Part shown: one piece after another, positions 12,418 through 26,139 of the stretch
Position numbering within the stretch: position 1 is the stretch's first letter
Layout of the letters: every line of letters starts with the position of its first letter
Assembly: GCF_964340395.1 (NCBI RefSeq)
Contig: NC_135550.1
Coordinates: forward strand, 20,170,676 to 20,234,675
Length of the DNA stretch: 64,000 nucleotides
Reading direction: 5' to 3'
Source: Glandiceps talaboti
Lineage: Eukaryota; Hemichordata; Enteropneusta; Spengelidae
Made by a program: the position numbers and the translations under genes
The notes under the pieces: model-generated
Seen by the model: only the letters and a program-made list of their open reading frames with translations
Databases searched by the model: none
Told to the model about the DNA's origin: nothing

Positions 12418-15400
12418 TTAAATGATTTCTGTGCTTCTGTAGTTACCAAATAGTCTATCTCGTTCTCTCTGTATATTGCGAGCCAAGGATTCATGTTGGC
12501 TGTACTTCCATAGTTTGATAACAGACATGATAAGAGATGCTGTCCAACATATCCATGCAGCCCAGCAACCAAACTAATGATAAAAGAAGAAAAATAAGTG
12601 TCATATCCTATGTGACTAATACAAGCTGCAATACTAACATTTCAAGACATCTTTTCGATTTTTTTTGGTCCCTACAGGGAGTTATCCATTGTGATTTCAT
12701 ACAATGACCTTTCCATGTCACCAACATTTATCTACCCTTTTTATTCTAATAGTCATGTCCCATCATAATAATGTGTTTGAAACAAACCATTTTCAGACTC
12801 GCAAATATTATAATGACCATAATATTCAAAACGTGTGCAACTAAGTACACTGTATAACAGCTCATAATAAAACCAGTAATATTTGATAGTTCGAGACACA
12901 TTACTTCAATATTTATGTCTCTGATGATTTTTTTGTAGGATAACCTATAAGAAGAAATTGCAGTAGCTGACAACTTTGTATTGTCTGTTTTGATAATACT
13001 TGATAAACTCTTTCCAAACACACTGCATATTTATGCCTCAAGTAGACCTGATTATAAATTGGCAGAACAATACAAAATGGAATTTACTTTCAGAATAGCA
13101 ATGTCTAGTACGTAAAATGAACAAACCATCACAAAAACTCGCCACCACATTTCTACTACTGGTATATGCTAAAACACACAGCATTAAATGGGAATGCCAC
13201 GCCAGGAATTATGAGGTGGAAAAGAGTTTCAATTTGGAGTTTGTTGGCAATCAAGTGAAATCATAACTGACTCTCCAGAACCCAAAGTTTATGAAAATAT
13301 CTTTATTTTCTGGAGTGGTTTCTCCTTGTTTTACGACTGTGACCTACCTCTGTTATTCCAAAATGGATGATTAATGAAGACGTATCAAGTGTAGGATCTG
13401 TACTCCACTTTATCAAATCAGCATCAGCACATCTAGCAATGAAATAGAATAGAAAACACAAGATTTGGTAAGATCAAATCCATTGGTGAACAAAGCTGCT
13501 ATCATAAACATCGTTGTGTGGACTCAAAGCACCTTGGTTACACCGTTGCTATGGACATGATCATTGTTACAAGGGATTTCTGCATCTATTTTGGAATGGT
13601 AAATATTTACGGAAATATTCATACTCATACTTCTTTTAGTCTGTTCCTTTGTTGGAGAAAGATTTCATTCTTTAACATTTACTTCTCAATCTACTTACTT
13701 GCAAGAATGGCTTCAGTACTAAGATTTCCAGTCTCAGTTTGTATTTGCACATTTATGGAGCAAATATTGAAATAGTAATATTTGCTATGGACAATTACCA
13801 AACTGGGCATCAAAAGTATTATTCCCATCAAAACAGCAAGTAAAACTCTCAGACTGTGAGAAGTCTACTGAATACACTTCAAAACCTCTGCATACCTGAG
13901 AACTGCTGAACCCTGTGACAAAACCAACTGCTTACAGAAGAACTTAAATCCTAGTGTCAACACAACACAGTCTGCAAAAAGCATCACAGAAACAAATACA
14001 CCAACCACAAATGTAAGGAAGGCACCAAGGAAAGAACTGCAAAGGAAAAGTAAAAATGTTAGTTTAGAATTTAAATATTCTAAAAGTCACATTTCGTTTT
14101 GTCATTTCCTGTTTGAAAACCCAACTTGGTTTATCATAAATTTTATGTCAAGTAAAACATAAAATCAAAGACGTTGATAATGGAGGAAATTATCAAATTT
14201 GGAGTCAAGGAATATAATTTCCAATAAATAACTGTGTAATAGTATTATTAAATAAATCAAGCACTTAGCAGATATGCTGATGATCAACTATTGGACAGGT
14301 TGGGTAGAATCATTGAGAGATTAGTCTAGATACTATCCGTGGCATTGAATCTCAAGATCCCTACTTCACCCCTTTGAAACCACAGACAGCACCTACGGTA
14401 GACTACTGAGAGTTTGAATGGACTAAATTATGAGGTTAGTTGTTCACAGAACTAAAATAATCCTGTAAAGCACAAAAGTGTTGGTTGACTGTAGACAACA
14501 TGTACTCTGACACACTTTAACAGTTTCTATATAAATAGTTTCAGCTAAAGTAAACATTGCATTTTCAGTTTTGTGAATACTAGCCAGTTGAAGCATACAC
14601 AAACCATTATTATTAATTGGGTGCAGGGTATAGCAACAGTCAGTGTAAACCTAATGGTCATACTTCTGTTTGCATGGCCCTAATAAACACAAACATATTG
14701 ATTTTTTTCCTACTCAGTATATCAAGGACAATCTATTGATTATGTATCTATTGATTTTGGCAGACTGACCATCCTGTAATATGTTGCATTTTTTTGTATT
14801 TTTATTTATCTCATGTTCATCGAACACACACAGTCTGTTTCCACCATTGACTCTCAAACTGTATTATCTTGTGAACTTCCACGCTGGTCATGCCAGCACA
14901 TCAGATATGACATTTTACATGTCGTACAACTTCAAACTATAGTATTGGTAAAATTGCTAACAAGTTGAGATGTCAAAAAGTCCATCATCATGAGCCTCAA
15001 ACTTGACACTACAATACTGACAGGTCGAGTTGTTACATTTAAAGGTGAGATACTTATCAATTCTAACAATAAGATACAGTATGTAGAATTTAAAACTTCT
15101 CTGCCCTCCCAGTTATTTGTTATTTTGTAGTAAGGTGGAAGAAATAACAGCTCTGGTTTGCGAGAATGATTGTGGTTTCTAATGACCCTTGTACAGAACA
15201 AAATTCCCAACATATGTAGATATACATTGTGACCATCATTCCATCCCAGCATGACAGAATAGCATTGCTGTCACTGATCGGGTAAGCATACATACAAGGA
15301 GAAGGAAAAAACACAGAAGATAATACCGCACCTAACATTTTCAGTGACTGGCTATATATAAATTCTTTTTCACATTCACGATTAACAATATGGTTACAAT

Positions 15401-16285
15401 CTGTTACACATGTGTGTACATTGTGTGATTACTTTGAAGCATTGTAGGATAGCTTTGTAACATTTCTAGATTTATTGCAAGTTGCTTGTATTATTTTGTC
15501 TGGTAGTCAAAGAAATAATGCAAGCACAATAACTACCTATAAAATATGCACAATACCCACTTCCTCTTCACATCTGCCAGCCTCGAACATGAACTGTTTT
15601 ATAAGCAAAACTAAAGACCTACTTGGTTCATAGTTATTTAGCATATGGTGTGACCACTGAACAGAATGGAGCTCTGGAGTTTGACGTGTTATAAATTTAA
15701 TTCACTGGTTGATAGGTAATGTGGGGGTAGAACTTGAAGGACTACCTTTTACCCCCATAGTATATGTTTTGGCTCACTGTATATTGACTATTGGTAGTGT
15801 ATCTTTGTATGCATTATTTTATATCAAATAACAAACACACAGACATACATATATATTATAATATACACTGTAATCATGCATGTACCTTTGATAAATTACT
15901 ATCCTAGATAAACAAATCAAAGAGAGACAAATAACATATTTGGGTGGGTAAAAGCTGCAAGTGCCACTGGTCATGTGACTCACCTGTCTTTCTCACGAAA
16001 CAAAAATAATGAAAGTCTGACAGTAAGTATAGATGACAGCAGTAAGGACACTATGCCAATATACATGGTAAAATTGCACACACTCTGGTCTCCCCACGAG
16101 TCGATTCTGAAGAATGATTTCCCGACTGTTGCATTTTGATGCCAGGTACCTGATGCGAAAAGAACGCAATTTCCATCCAAATCTGTCTGGTTGATTCCGA
16201 TTGGTATAACGATGAAAAATGAAAGAATAAATAGCAAAACGTACGCCGTCACTTGTGCTAGTACTAAAATATTACCAAGACCCAT
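12418..16285 (-). CDS. TMEM179: TMEM179 orthologue, four-pass membrane protein
   Basis: Coding exons on the minus strand: 16285-15984, 14036-13896, 13432-13348 and 12573-12418. Phases are 2, 2, 0, and the product is 227 aa (human 233). The start at MGLGNILVLAQ aligns with human MALNNFLFAQ; the codon 15 bases upstream is GTG, so ATG 16285 is the choice. Predicted segments are TM1 at about residues 9-30, TM2 at 75-95, TM3 at 103-128 and TM4 at 177-200. Family marks are GNCVLF (human GRCLLF) before TM2, the SSFLGAFL block opening exon 2, and FGCWAAWICW opening exon 4. The C-tail is rich in R and E, as in human TMEM179. Known family members are brain-enriched in vertebrates with no settled function. 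It shares a 287-bp divergent promoter with PRPF39. The three intron phases equal the last three of TMEM179B, supporting tandem duplication. Confidence 0.9.
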
Positions 16286-16572
16286 GATTTGGGGTAACAC
16301 TGCAGCAAAACATGTACTGTACAGTCGTACTTGAACGATGGCGTATAATATTCTCGTTGACCTCTAGGTCAAAATTTGATACAAAACTAACAACGGATTC
16401 GTACTATCAAAGACAGAATAACGAATTTATTACAAAAGAAATAATGCAAAATAAATACAAAATAACATTTTCCTGAGAAACAAATTATATACATCAAACA
16501 TACTTCCACTACACTTTACAGTTATGTGTCGAACTTGTGTTCTATGTATGTACAACTTTATATGTTAGCAAA
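16286..16572. promoter_or_regulatory. Divergent promoter region of TMEM179 and PRPF39
   Basis: The two start codons are 287 bp apart and point away from each other, so both 5' UTRs and a shared promoter must fit here. A GATGGCG core lies at about 16337-16343. Another ATGGCGG lies inside PRPF39 intron 1 (16816-16822). No clear TATA box is visible. The shared promoter is inferred from spacing only. Confidence 0.55.
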
Positions 16573-19500
16573 ATGGCCGACGTAGAAAGTGCCGAAGCAC
16601 AGGCCGACGAACAAATCAATCCAGGTAATCTGTCCACATCACCGCATTATGACTAGGACTATAGCTGGAAAAGAGCACCATCGAAACCACAAAATTTGAT
16701 TGCACATGATATTTGTAACACAAAGCATTGTTTTAAAGTGTGATATTGCTTCGGTTTTATCGTTGCGGTGCAGCATTTATTTACGATACACTACAATGCA
16801 TCGTACGCGTACCAGATGGCGGATTTGTAACATCAATGCATCGATTCTGTATCATAGATTTGCAGTTTATAGTGTATAATCAAATGAAGGGTAACGTGCT
16901 CGTGTAGAAGCACCAGCAATGGCTTTTATTGCACCTGCACGATAGTTTATGATGACAGTTTACTGTCATAACTCGCTCGCGCTGGCTCGGTTCTCCAGTA
17001 CAGTGTTCGGTGATCCCGTCACTGTTTATGTATTTGCGGTATACATGTATAAGGGGCCTTTTAAAAATACGTCACAAAATAAAATTCTTTATGTTCATTA
17101 GTCATGAAGGTATGAATCTCTGTTATACCACCGACTTACAACGTAACTGCAAGAAAATTCAAATTCCATATCCCACTTTTTGAAAAATTAATAGAATTTA
17201 GAAAATGATAATAAAATGTAACAATATGTTGTAACATTCAGTATACAAGTAATGTAAATACAAGTAAATACAGCAAATCGACCTGTTCTTTTACTTTGGT
17301 CATATCAGCCATCTTCATCATGAATCAGAATAACAAGTGAGCCACAAGCCTACAGTATTGACATGTTCTCTCAGTACCAGTCTGATACCCACTGCCACTG
17401 TCACTGTAGTAGTAGATAACATGACTATGTACAAGAAAAAAATGGGTACACACACCTATAATGATACCTGTGTAATATTATGCTGTTTGTGTGTGCTGTT
17501 TTGTGGTGTTTTTGTTCTTGCATCCTTAATAAAGTTTTAATAATAATAATTGAACAACATTGTTAGGTAAACCTGATAATTTTAGGGTTGAACTTGAGAA
17601 TTTTAATGTTCAATTTAAATTTACGCTTGTGAACAATACCAAGGATAACTTGCATATTACACCTCAGACTTGTTCAGCAACAGGTTTGTATGATCTCAGC
17701 AAGGCCTGAGAAGAGTACTTGACAGGGCATTTCAGACCAACACTATTTGTTTCAGTGTTTAAGTACAAGTTTGTTTAACTTCTAAATTAGAAATAACATG
17801 GTAATTTACCAGAGGCATAGAAATGCTGACTGTAATATTCATCTTTTATAATTAATTATAAATAGAGACAGAAGAAAGAGAAGATGTTGAGAAAGCTGAT
17901 GAATCGGCCGAGTTGATGGAAAGTGAACCAACAGATGAGCAAGAAGAAGAAGTGAAGGAAGAAATAACTGAAGAAGGAAATGAAGAAGTAAAGGAAGAAG
18001 GAAATGAAGAAGTAAAGGAAGAAGCTGTAGAGAGTGAGAGTAAACCTGACAAGGCTATTAAAATTAAGGAAGAAAGAGAAACAACACCACCGCGATCACC
18101 AACTCCCCCACCGCCACCAGAGTTAGCAAAATATTGGAAAGTTGTCAAAGACAACTGTTCAGACTTTACTGGGTGGACATACTTATTGCAATATGTAGAA
18201 CAAGAGGTAATTAGTTTTTTTCAAGTCGTTTTTAAGAACTTCGTACATAGTAATAATGTTGATATTTTATATAGCGCTTTCCCACTCAGTGCTCAAAGCG
18301 CTTTACAATTATTACCCCTGGCACAGATCTATAGTGGCACAACAGCCCTTTACTTCCTCAACTCCCTGGGGAGCATACAATCCATTGCAGCCTCTATAAG
18401 TGCATAGGATTAAGCATTCACGTTGCAACTGCTATTATACCAGACCCCAATTATACAGCTGGGTTGACAGGGGCACAATCAGTCAAATATTCTCCAAGGA
18501 CTTTAGCCATTCAGGAACAAATGGCAGCAACAGGGCTCGAACCTGCAACCTGGAGATCATTTCTAGCTGGCCACTCTACCATTCACCCATTATGACTCCA
18601 TTTGCAAGTACTTGACTTGGTATTGAAGACAAAGTTTGTGCAGAGAAATTATCATTAGCTTCAAAGTTGCTTCTGAAGTGAGATATTACAATATTGCATA
18701 TTTATCATATTTTGCTCACTACCGGTATGTGATATTGCATCTTGAAATGTTTTCTCTCTACAGAATCATCTGAATTGTGCAAGAGAAGCTTTCAATGCAT
18801 TTTTTGACAGGTATCCATATTGTTATGGCTATTGGAAGAAGTTTGCAGACCTTGAAAAGAAATTTGGTAACTTAGACAAGGCATGTGAAGTAAGTGAGAC
18901 AGACCGTTGCTGTTGTTTTTCTATGTATGTTTGTTTTTGTCAAATGTAGAAGTACAAAATCTCTGTTAGGTCATAGACATTGGAGACATGTCTATGGTTA
19001 GGTTGATGAAAAATGAAAAAGGTCCAGCATATTTAAGGTCATCACGAAGAAATCATGTTAAAAATAATGAGAAGATTTCTAGTATGAAAAAAGTGATTTA
19101 CTGAAATACTAGTATAAATGCCAGCCTTGTAAGATCAAATGAAGGCTGATTGCTAGTGAAGAAGTCAGTTTTTATCATCTGTACATGTCATAATTTAACT
19201 TCATTTCTTCAGAGATTTTGCATTTCTTGTCGTCTTTCTTGTGTTGTTTCAATCAATTTTGTATGTCTCGATATTTTTTACCCGTTTTCTGCTAACCACA
19301 AACATGATATCATTTTCTCTGTTGACAGGGTGTAAACACGTACTATGGACTCAGAAACCAGTTCATCCAACACTTAATAGTTAAACCTCCTACAGGTTCA
19401 AATGCATTGACATGATTGCGTCTCTGTACATTTAAATTTTTTTTTTTTCTTCAATTTGTTGAATTGTTGTCAATTTTCAATTCTGAAATAGCTGTTGTAA

Positions 19501-22500
19501 TTTCAATTTGTGCCATTTGCTTGCGCACAATTTCAAAAGTGGAGAAAAAGTAACGTGATGTGAGATGAGGGTGCTAAGTCCAGAAACGGTGGGCAGTGAA
19601 GATTGGAGCTTCTGACACATGCTACCAAACACCGCTGATAAAGGATCAAATCATACAGGTTGACTAGGTCATTCACACAATTTCTTTCTTCAACATTTTT
19701 TGTGTTTTACAACATCAAATTTCTATGATTTATTCCAATTTCAAGGAAATCTGAAACCCATGTGTGATAAATGATGTTTTTTTAATGTATGTAGGTCTAC
19801 GAAAGGGGAACAAGAGGTATAGCTCTCAGTATTGACTTGTGGATGAACTACATCAACTTTTACATGGACAATTTTGGAAAGGAAGATGATGCAAATGAAA
19901 ACATAAGAAGGTACTGTTACTGTCTTAATTGTCATTTCCATGCAGTCTTTTTGCAAAGGTTTGGAAACCTTATAACAGAAATTGGGAAAGTTGGTAAAAC
20001 TTGCATCAATTTCCATACTTTGTACCATTGTTTGGGTTGTGTACTACCCTCGTAACAGGTGGGGTGGGGGGGGGGGGGGTGTTGGGTAAACCTTGCATGA
20101 TAGATCTCCATAATATGTAACATATAAATTTGGTGGAAAAACGCAATAACACTAGAAAATGTAGTATAATTTGCATAGACTTCCAAACATTGTGCCATAA
20201 TTTTGATGCGTAACCCAGTAAAATGACTCATGAACAGGTACATTTTACTTGTTACAATCCATTCCTATGTCTCATCTAGCTCACTGTGTGGACTTGTTTG
20301 TATCGATGTCTTCCATCGTAGTTGTTGAATTTAGGATTGTTAAGAAATGTACCAGTATGCAGAAGACAAAAATTCTTAGCTTGCTGAAAATTTCTCACAA
20401 ATTGAAATATGAAGAGACTGTGCTTAATGGTATGCAAAATAAATACTGTTGTTTTGTTCTTGTCATAGTCTCTTTGAGAAGAGCATTGTTGCCGCAGGTA
20501 CAGAATTCCGGTCAGACAAACTATGGGATATGTACATCAACTGGGAAAAGGATCAGAAGAACTTGAGAAGAGTGACTGCGCTTTATGACAGACTACTTGC
20601 TATTCCCACTCAACTCTACAGCCACCATTTTGATCAGTAAGGACACATTTTACTTTGTTACAAATGTTTTGTATGTGTTATAATCCTACAGTTTGTAATT
20701 AAATAAAAACAAGTGAAATAGAAAACCTTTCATTTCAAAACTTTTCAAACTTGTCTTGGTTCAGTATAAGTACGTATGACTGGTCATTCTACTTTGAATA
20801 AAAGAAGAAGAATTTCTGTGACAATTCTACATTAACATCCACATGTATGGGACAATCTCAACATGCCATGAATCAAAACACTTGACCTTGCTGTTCATAC
20901 CAATATGACATAGTACTTTAATCCAACCAGCTGATAGATCAGAATAGTTGTTTGCTGTGCTCAGTTGTCAATAAATTGTTTTGATAACAGCTTCATCTGG
21001 GGGTAGACAACCAGGATTCGTAGATTTGAAAATTCTCTTGGCGTCATTTGCCTTGTTTTGTAATTAACATGCACTCCTGAGTCCTTCGCCTGAAAGATTC
21101 GGTTGTTTTTTCCGAGTGGTTATGTAAGCAAGCCAACAACTGAATCTTTGAGACTACTGAGTCCTCATCATGGGGAAAAAATGTAAAAGCTTGGTGATTG
21201 TCTTTTGCAGGTTTAAGGAATATGTAAATTGTCACATGCCGAAAGATATTTTAACAACGGATGAATTCTTACAAATAAGATCAGATATTGTGGCTAGTAT
21301 TGGAAGTAGTGAACCAGATATCAGTGATGATGCACCACCAGGACTAGAGGCTCCACCGGGTCTAGAGGATACTGAATCTAACTCAAAGAAGGTAAGTACT
21401 TACAAAGACAGATGGGTGTTGACCAACTTGTGTCACAAAATACATTGTTCCAATTTTCATTTTGCAGGAGTGGGTGTTGACTTAAAGTGAATTTTAACTT
21501 CTTGAGCGTATGCAACATTCAGAAACAGTGGCTAAATAGACAGGAATGTGCACTGCTGCAGCCACAAGTCTCTTCATTTGTTATGAGTATGGGAGAACTC
21601 TTCACTCACCAGAATTGTTGTGTTGCTTTCCTAGAGTGATCCTGAAACTGGACCAATACGTGAAAAAGTCATTGAACTGAGGAAGAACATATTCAGGCAA
21701 ACTGAGGAAGAAGTCAGCAAAAGATGGGCATTTGAAGAAGGGGTGAGTGATTACTTGCAACTAAGCCAACTTAAAAAAAAATCTACCACGACAATAAATA
21801 TTGCCAAGTGTGGACAACAGTTGTCTGTTTCTCTACATTCCTACACAGAAGGTATCAAAGGTTTTCAAATGTCTATTTGTATTATGTTACAGGTCAAGCG
21901 TCCATATTTTCATGTAAAACCACTGGAAAGAGCCCAACTAAAGAATTGGAAAGAATACCTAGACTTTGAGATTGAGAATGGTAGTCATGAAAGAGTTGTT
22001 GTTCTCTTTGAAAGATGTATGATTGCCTGTGCATTGTATGAAGATTTCTGGCTAAAGGTAGGTAAACATTCTACTGTGTAAGTGGTATATATTTGTGTGT
22101 ATGTACTGAAAGTAAATTGAGAAGGCAGTTATCACTAGCCTGATCTATTTGAGGAAAAGTTTGTATTGATGAATGTACATGATAGACTTGAACAATGCTC
22201 AACATAGACAGACTGTATTTACCAACACAGGCTGCAGTGTTGATAGAATATAGTCTAAGACTTGTGACTTGTGTGAAGTATTTTTGTAATTTTGACCCAG
22301 TTATGCAGTTTTTTTCTCTCAAATACATACGCATAGATATGTTAATGTGTAGAAGTTGGGACACTATTCTCATAGAATAGACTGTGTGGATGTATGAGAC
22401 ACATCACAGTTGCTAATATTTTGACAATTTTAGTAGTATTGCATAATAACAGTGATATTGCTCTACTCTATTCCTACCAGTATGCAAAATACCTAGAACC

Positions 22501-25500
22501 ACATAGTAATGACTGTACAAGTTCAGTCTTCAGGAGAGCATGTGATATACACCTACCAAAGAAACCTAATATTCATCTACAATGGGCTGCATATGAAGAA
22601 CAACAAGGTAACTACTAGTCACTGAATATAGAGAATTCCAAACATCTTGAGTAGTTGTAAGAAATCTTTTTTTTTTTTTTCAAATATTGGATTTTCACTT
22701 TTTTCCAGAAGTGGAAATACTGGTTCATATATCATACTTTTACGAATAGTTTAGACCTTTGTATTGAGTGAGAACATAACAGGAAAAGTAGTTTCCCAAT
22801 TTGATGCTGTTTTGTTCATTTACAGGCAATGTTGATGTAGCCAGAGAAGTATTGAAAAAATTGGAGCAAAATGTTCCTGGTTTAGCCATGCTGTCCTTGA
22901 GAAGAATAGGGTTAGAAAGAAGACAGAACAACTTGAGTGCTGTGCAAGAAATGCTGACAGAGTACATCAAGAAGGCTAAAAATACTACCACCAGTTCTTT
23001 TTATGCTCTCAAACTAGCCAGATTCCATTCCAAGGTGAGAATTCTGTGAGATTTACCTATCCCAGCCTCAGAAGAATTAAAATAGCGGTATTTTTTCAAG
23101 TGACACTGATAAATGCTATTATGTATGTCTTTTATTGGATACCAATAATGCTTTCTATCAAACGCTTCAATAACTGTGATAACAATGAATGCTTGCCAAT
23201 CAATGAATATCAGTCATCCATTTTATACCTACTTGGTAATTTGAACTTTCATAGAGGAAAGGCAGTTAAAAGTACCTACTGTTATTTTAGTTCTCATAGA
23301 GAATGGTGATGAAAGTCCTATGTATGATTTCAACTGAAAGATTTGTTGTTGTATGTTTCCATGTTGCTGTTACTTAAACTGACAGCAATGTGGCAAGCAA
23401 ACAATATACACATGACTGTTTCCTTGAGGGACTGTCGGTCTGTCAGTATTATAAAGTTCCTGATAAATTTGCTTTGCAGGTTGAGAATGAAGTAGAGAAA
23501 GCAAAGGAAGTACTAAACAAGGCACTGGAGAAAGACAAGGTAAATTTATTTTATTTATCTATTGATAATCATATTAGGACATAGATGCTCTGTTTCACTG
23601 TGACATATACAAATACTCCAAATTGTGTATTTCATCTGAGGTGTCCATGTCATCAGTTGTTTTCCCTCAAACTAAATGTTAAAATTTCATTGTGTATCAT
23701 TGTAATTCCACAGACTTGACTTGGACAAGGTGTACATATAATATTATAATACAAGTTTGTCATAATGATATGTTTACATGCTTTGACAGAACCCCATGAC
23801 ATGCAAGTGCAAGTGTAGCATACTCAAGGGTGCTTGCAGTATTCTGTGCGGCAGTACTTTCATGAGTATAGGGAATGTGTGGGTAGAACAAGCGATTTTG
23901 TCCCAATTTGCATCTCATTTGCATGCAGGTATACCATAATATTTTTGGTATTGCACTGCCATTGCAAATACCACTAGTATGCGCACACATCGGTGAAAGT
24001 AATCATATATGTATTCAAGTAGCTACACAGTTGACTAGATTCTTCTGAACAGAATACCAAAAAATGCCACCAGGAAGAACTCTGGTATAATTCCTTCAGT
24101 GACAATGTGCCCAAATCGTGAATTATCAACATTTGTGTTTCTCTTCCACAGAACAACTCTAAACTCTACCTTCAGCTGTTAGATTTAGAATTTCAAGGTG
24201 CACAACCCAATGAGGAAAGAATACATGCTTTGTTTGACAGAGTCCTTAATAGCAAGGATATAGCCCATGATACTAAAGTACTATTCTCACAGAGAAAACT
24301 GGAATTCTTAGAAGATTTTGGATCAGATATTTCAAAGTAAGTGTGTCATTTACCTAGCAAATAATTACATAGTTGTCATAAATGCCTAGCATGTTGATGT
24401 TTGAGACATAAATACTTCTGGTCAAATGTGCTTAGCATTTGGTAGTTTTATTGAACAATCAACTCACAAGCAGAACACATCAGATGACACGGCAATCAGA
24501 ATTGACCGACCAAATGTTAGTTTTTCAAACACCACATTGTGTAAAGTTTTGAAGAAGTTGGTATCTGATAACAATTGTCACCTAAGACTGTCTGTATTGT
24601 TGACTCAAATTGTGTGTTCAAAATGAAAACTGTAAATGAGGAGTAGTGATAAAGGTAGCATGCACTTTAATAGGACTTTTATGTTCTTAGATAGGTATCT
24701 GTAGATACAAGTGTGTATTTGTGAGTAAAACAACCCTCTAGGTCAAGTAAGGAATTGACTGAAAATACACTCCTGTAATTTCACGCCGCACAACCACATC
24801 ATATGTGTGTAGTCAAATGGGATCACAAATTTTCATCATAATCTGTTTCATGCTGATATCTATTCACCATGTTCTCCCCATACGTATAGGCTTCTCACTG
24901 CTTATGATGACCACCAGAAGATGAATAAACAACACACAAGCAAGAAACGATCACATGGAAATGGGTAGGTGTTAATAGTACCAGTTATATGACTTTTGAG
25001 ATGGGAGTTTGAGGGCCTCCCCATCAAATGAAAATCATCTAACTTGATATGCCATTTTGTTCCTAAATATTATCAGTTGGGGTTTGCCACTCTGAATTCC
25101 AAAGTGTGAAGTATGCAGCCTTCCACAACACAGATTGAACCATGATTCCAATTAATAATGAATCATATTTGAGTGTTTGATGAATGCAAGCTTTGTTCAG
25201 CCAACCACTGCCACTTTGAGTTTTAGCAAACAGATCAATATAGTTGAGTTCCATAGAACGTAAAAAGGTGTACAGGATGTGTTATTTACTTACCAAACTG
25301 ACAAGGTTTTCTGGTCACTATGTTAATTGTATCCCTCTATTACTGTGACTTTATACAGTGATGATGGTAGCCAGGAAAAGAAAGCTAAACATAATGGAAA
25401 TCCAGTAGACTCAACAGCATCATCAACTTACAACTATTCTGCTGCCAATTGGTCAGGATATAATTCTTCTGTAAGTTTGTTTGTACTCCCTTGACCTCAA

Positions 25501-26139
25501 TCTAGAATAATTTCAAGCAATATTATCAGTCGATGAGATGAATAGCACTGATGGAAATTCAATAAATGGACATTAAATCAAAAGTCAAACTTACCTCTAA
25601 CTGTACATTTTCAAGTGTCTATAGACCTACTATTTGCACTAATTTCAGAATGTATGTAACAACCAACAGCATCCTTACCACTAACTATACAATTTCAAGT
25701 GTCTTACATAGACCTGCTATTTTCTAATTTCAGAATGCATACAACTACCAACAGCCTCCTTGCCACTAACTGTACAATTTCAAGTGTCTTACACAGACCT
25801 GCTATTTTCTAATTTCAGAATGCATACAACTACCAACAGCCTCCTTACCACTAACTGTACAATTTCAAGTGTCTTACATAGACCTGCTATTTTCTAATTT
25901 CAGAATGTATGTAACAACCAACAGCCTCCTTACCACTAACTATATAATTTCAAGTGTCTTACATAGACCTGCTATTTTCTAATTTCAGAATACATGTAAC
26001 AACAACCAACAGTCTCCTTACCACTAACTGTACAATTTCAAGTTTCTTACATAGACCTGCTATTTTCTAATTTCAGAATGCATACAACTACCAACAGCCT
26101 CCGTGGAACACCTATGGTCAGGGTTACTATCCATCATAG
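16573..26139 (+). CDS. PRPF39: PRPF39 pre-mRNA processing factor, U1 snRNP-associated HAT-repeat protein
   Basis: Fifteen coding exons close in frame: 16573-16624, 17866-18206, 18764-18889, 19795-19910, 20469-20636, 21211-21391, 21635-21742, 21893-22057, 22481-22607, 22826-23034, 23480-23539, 24152-24336, 24890-24964, 25359-25470 and 26077-26139. The product is 695 aa (human 669). The N-terminus is acidic, with an EEGNEEVK unit repeated twice and a run of prolines. HAT repeats follow from about residue 110: [61 protein letters not shown] and FLEDFGSD are all near-identical to the human protein. The C-terminus is Tyr/Asn/Gln-rich and ends QGYYPS, like human GQYYP. The family stabilises U1 snRNP at weak 5' splice sites. 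The intron before the last exon holds a tandem array of last-exon acceptor copies. A likely polyadenylation signal ATTAAA is at 26333-26338. Confidence 0.95.
18258..18600 (-). mobile_element. tRNA-derived SINE in PRPF39 intron 2
   Basis: Read on the minus strand, this insert starts with a tRNA-like head. It has an A-box-like TGGTAGAGTGGCC (about 18570-18582) and a B box GGTTCGAGCCC (18533-18543). It ends in a tail with two AGCGCT motifs and TATATAAAAT near 18262-18300. The body matches a second copy at about 59560-59800. Open reading frames that run into it are accidental. Confidence 0.7.
25566..26100 (+). repeat. 85-bp tandem array carrying copies of the PRPF39 last-exon splice acceptor
   Basis: Six acceptor copies (ctaatttcag|AAT) place their first exon base at 25649, 25734, 25819, 25904, 25989 and 26077. 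The first four intervals are exactly 85 bp and the last is 88 bp. The final copy is the real terminal exon. Each of the five upstream copies keeps the pyrimidine tract, the AG and the first 9-10 codons in frame (for example [11 protein letters not shown]), then meets TAA. Each could therefore serve as an alternative, shorter terminal exon that lacks [11 protein letters not shown]. Confidence 0.9.

Noticed and set aside
18207-18615. Open frames continuing past PRPF39 exon 2 and a second one at 18400
   Set aside because: The exon ends at a good donor at 18206; the rest is SINE sequence.
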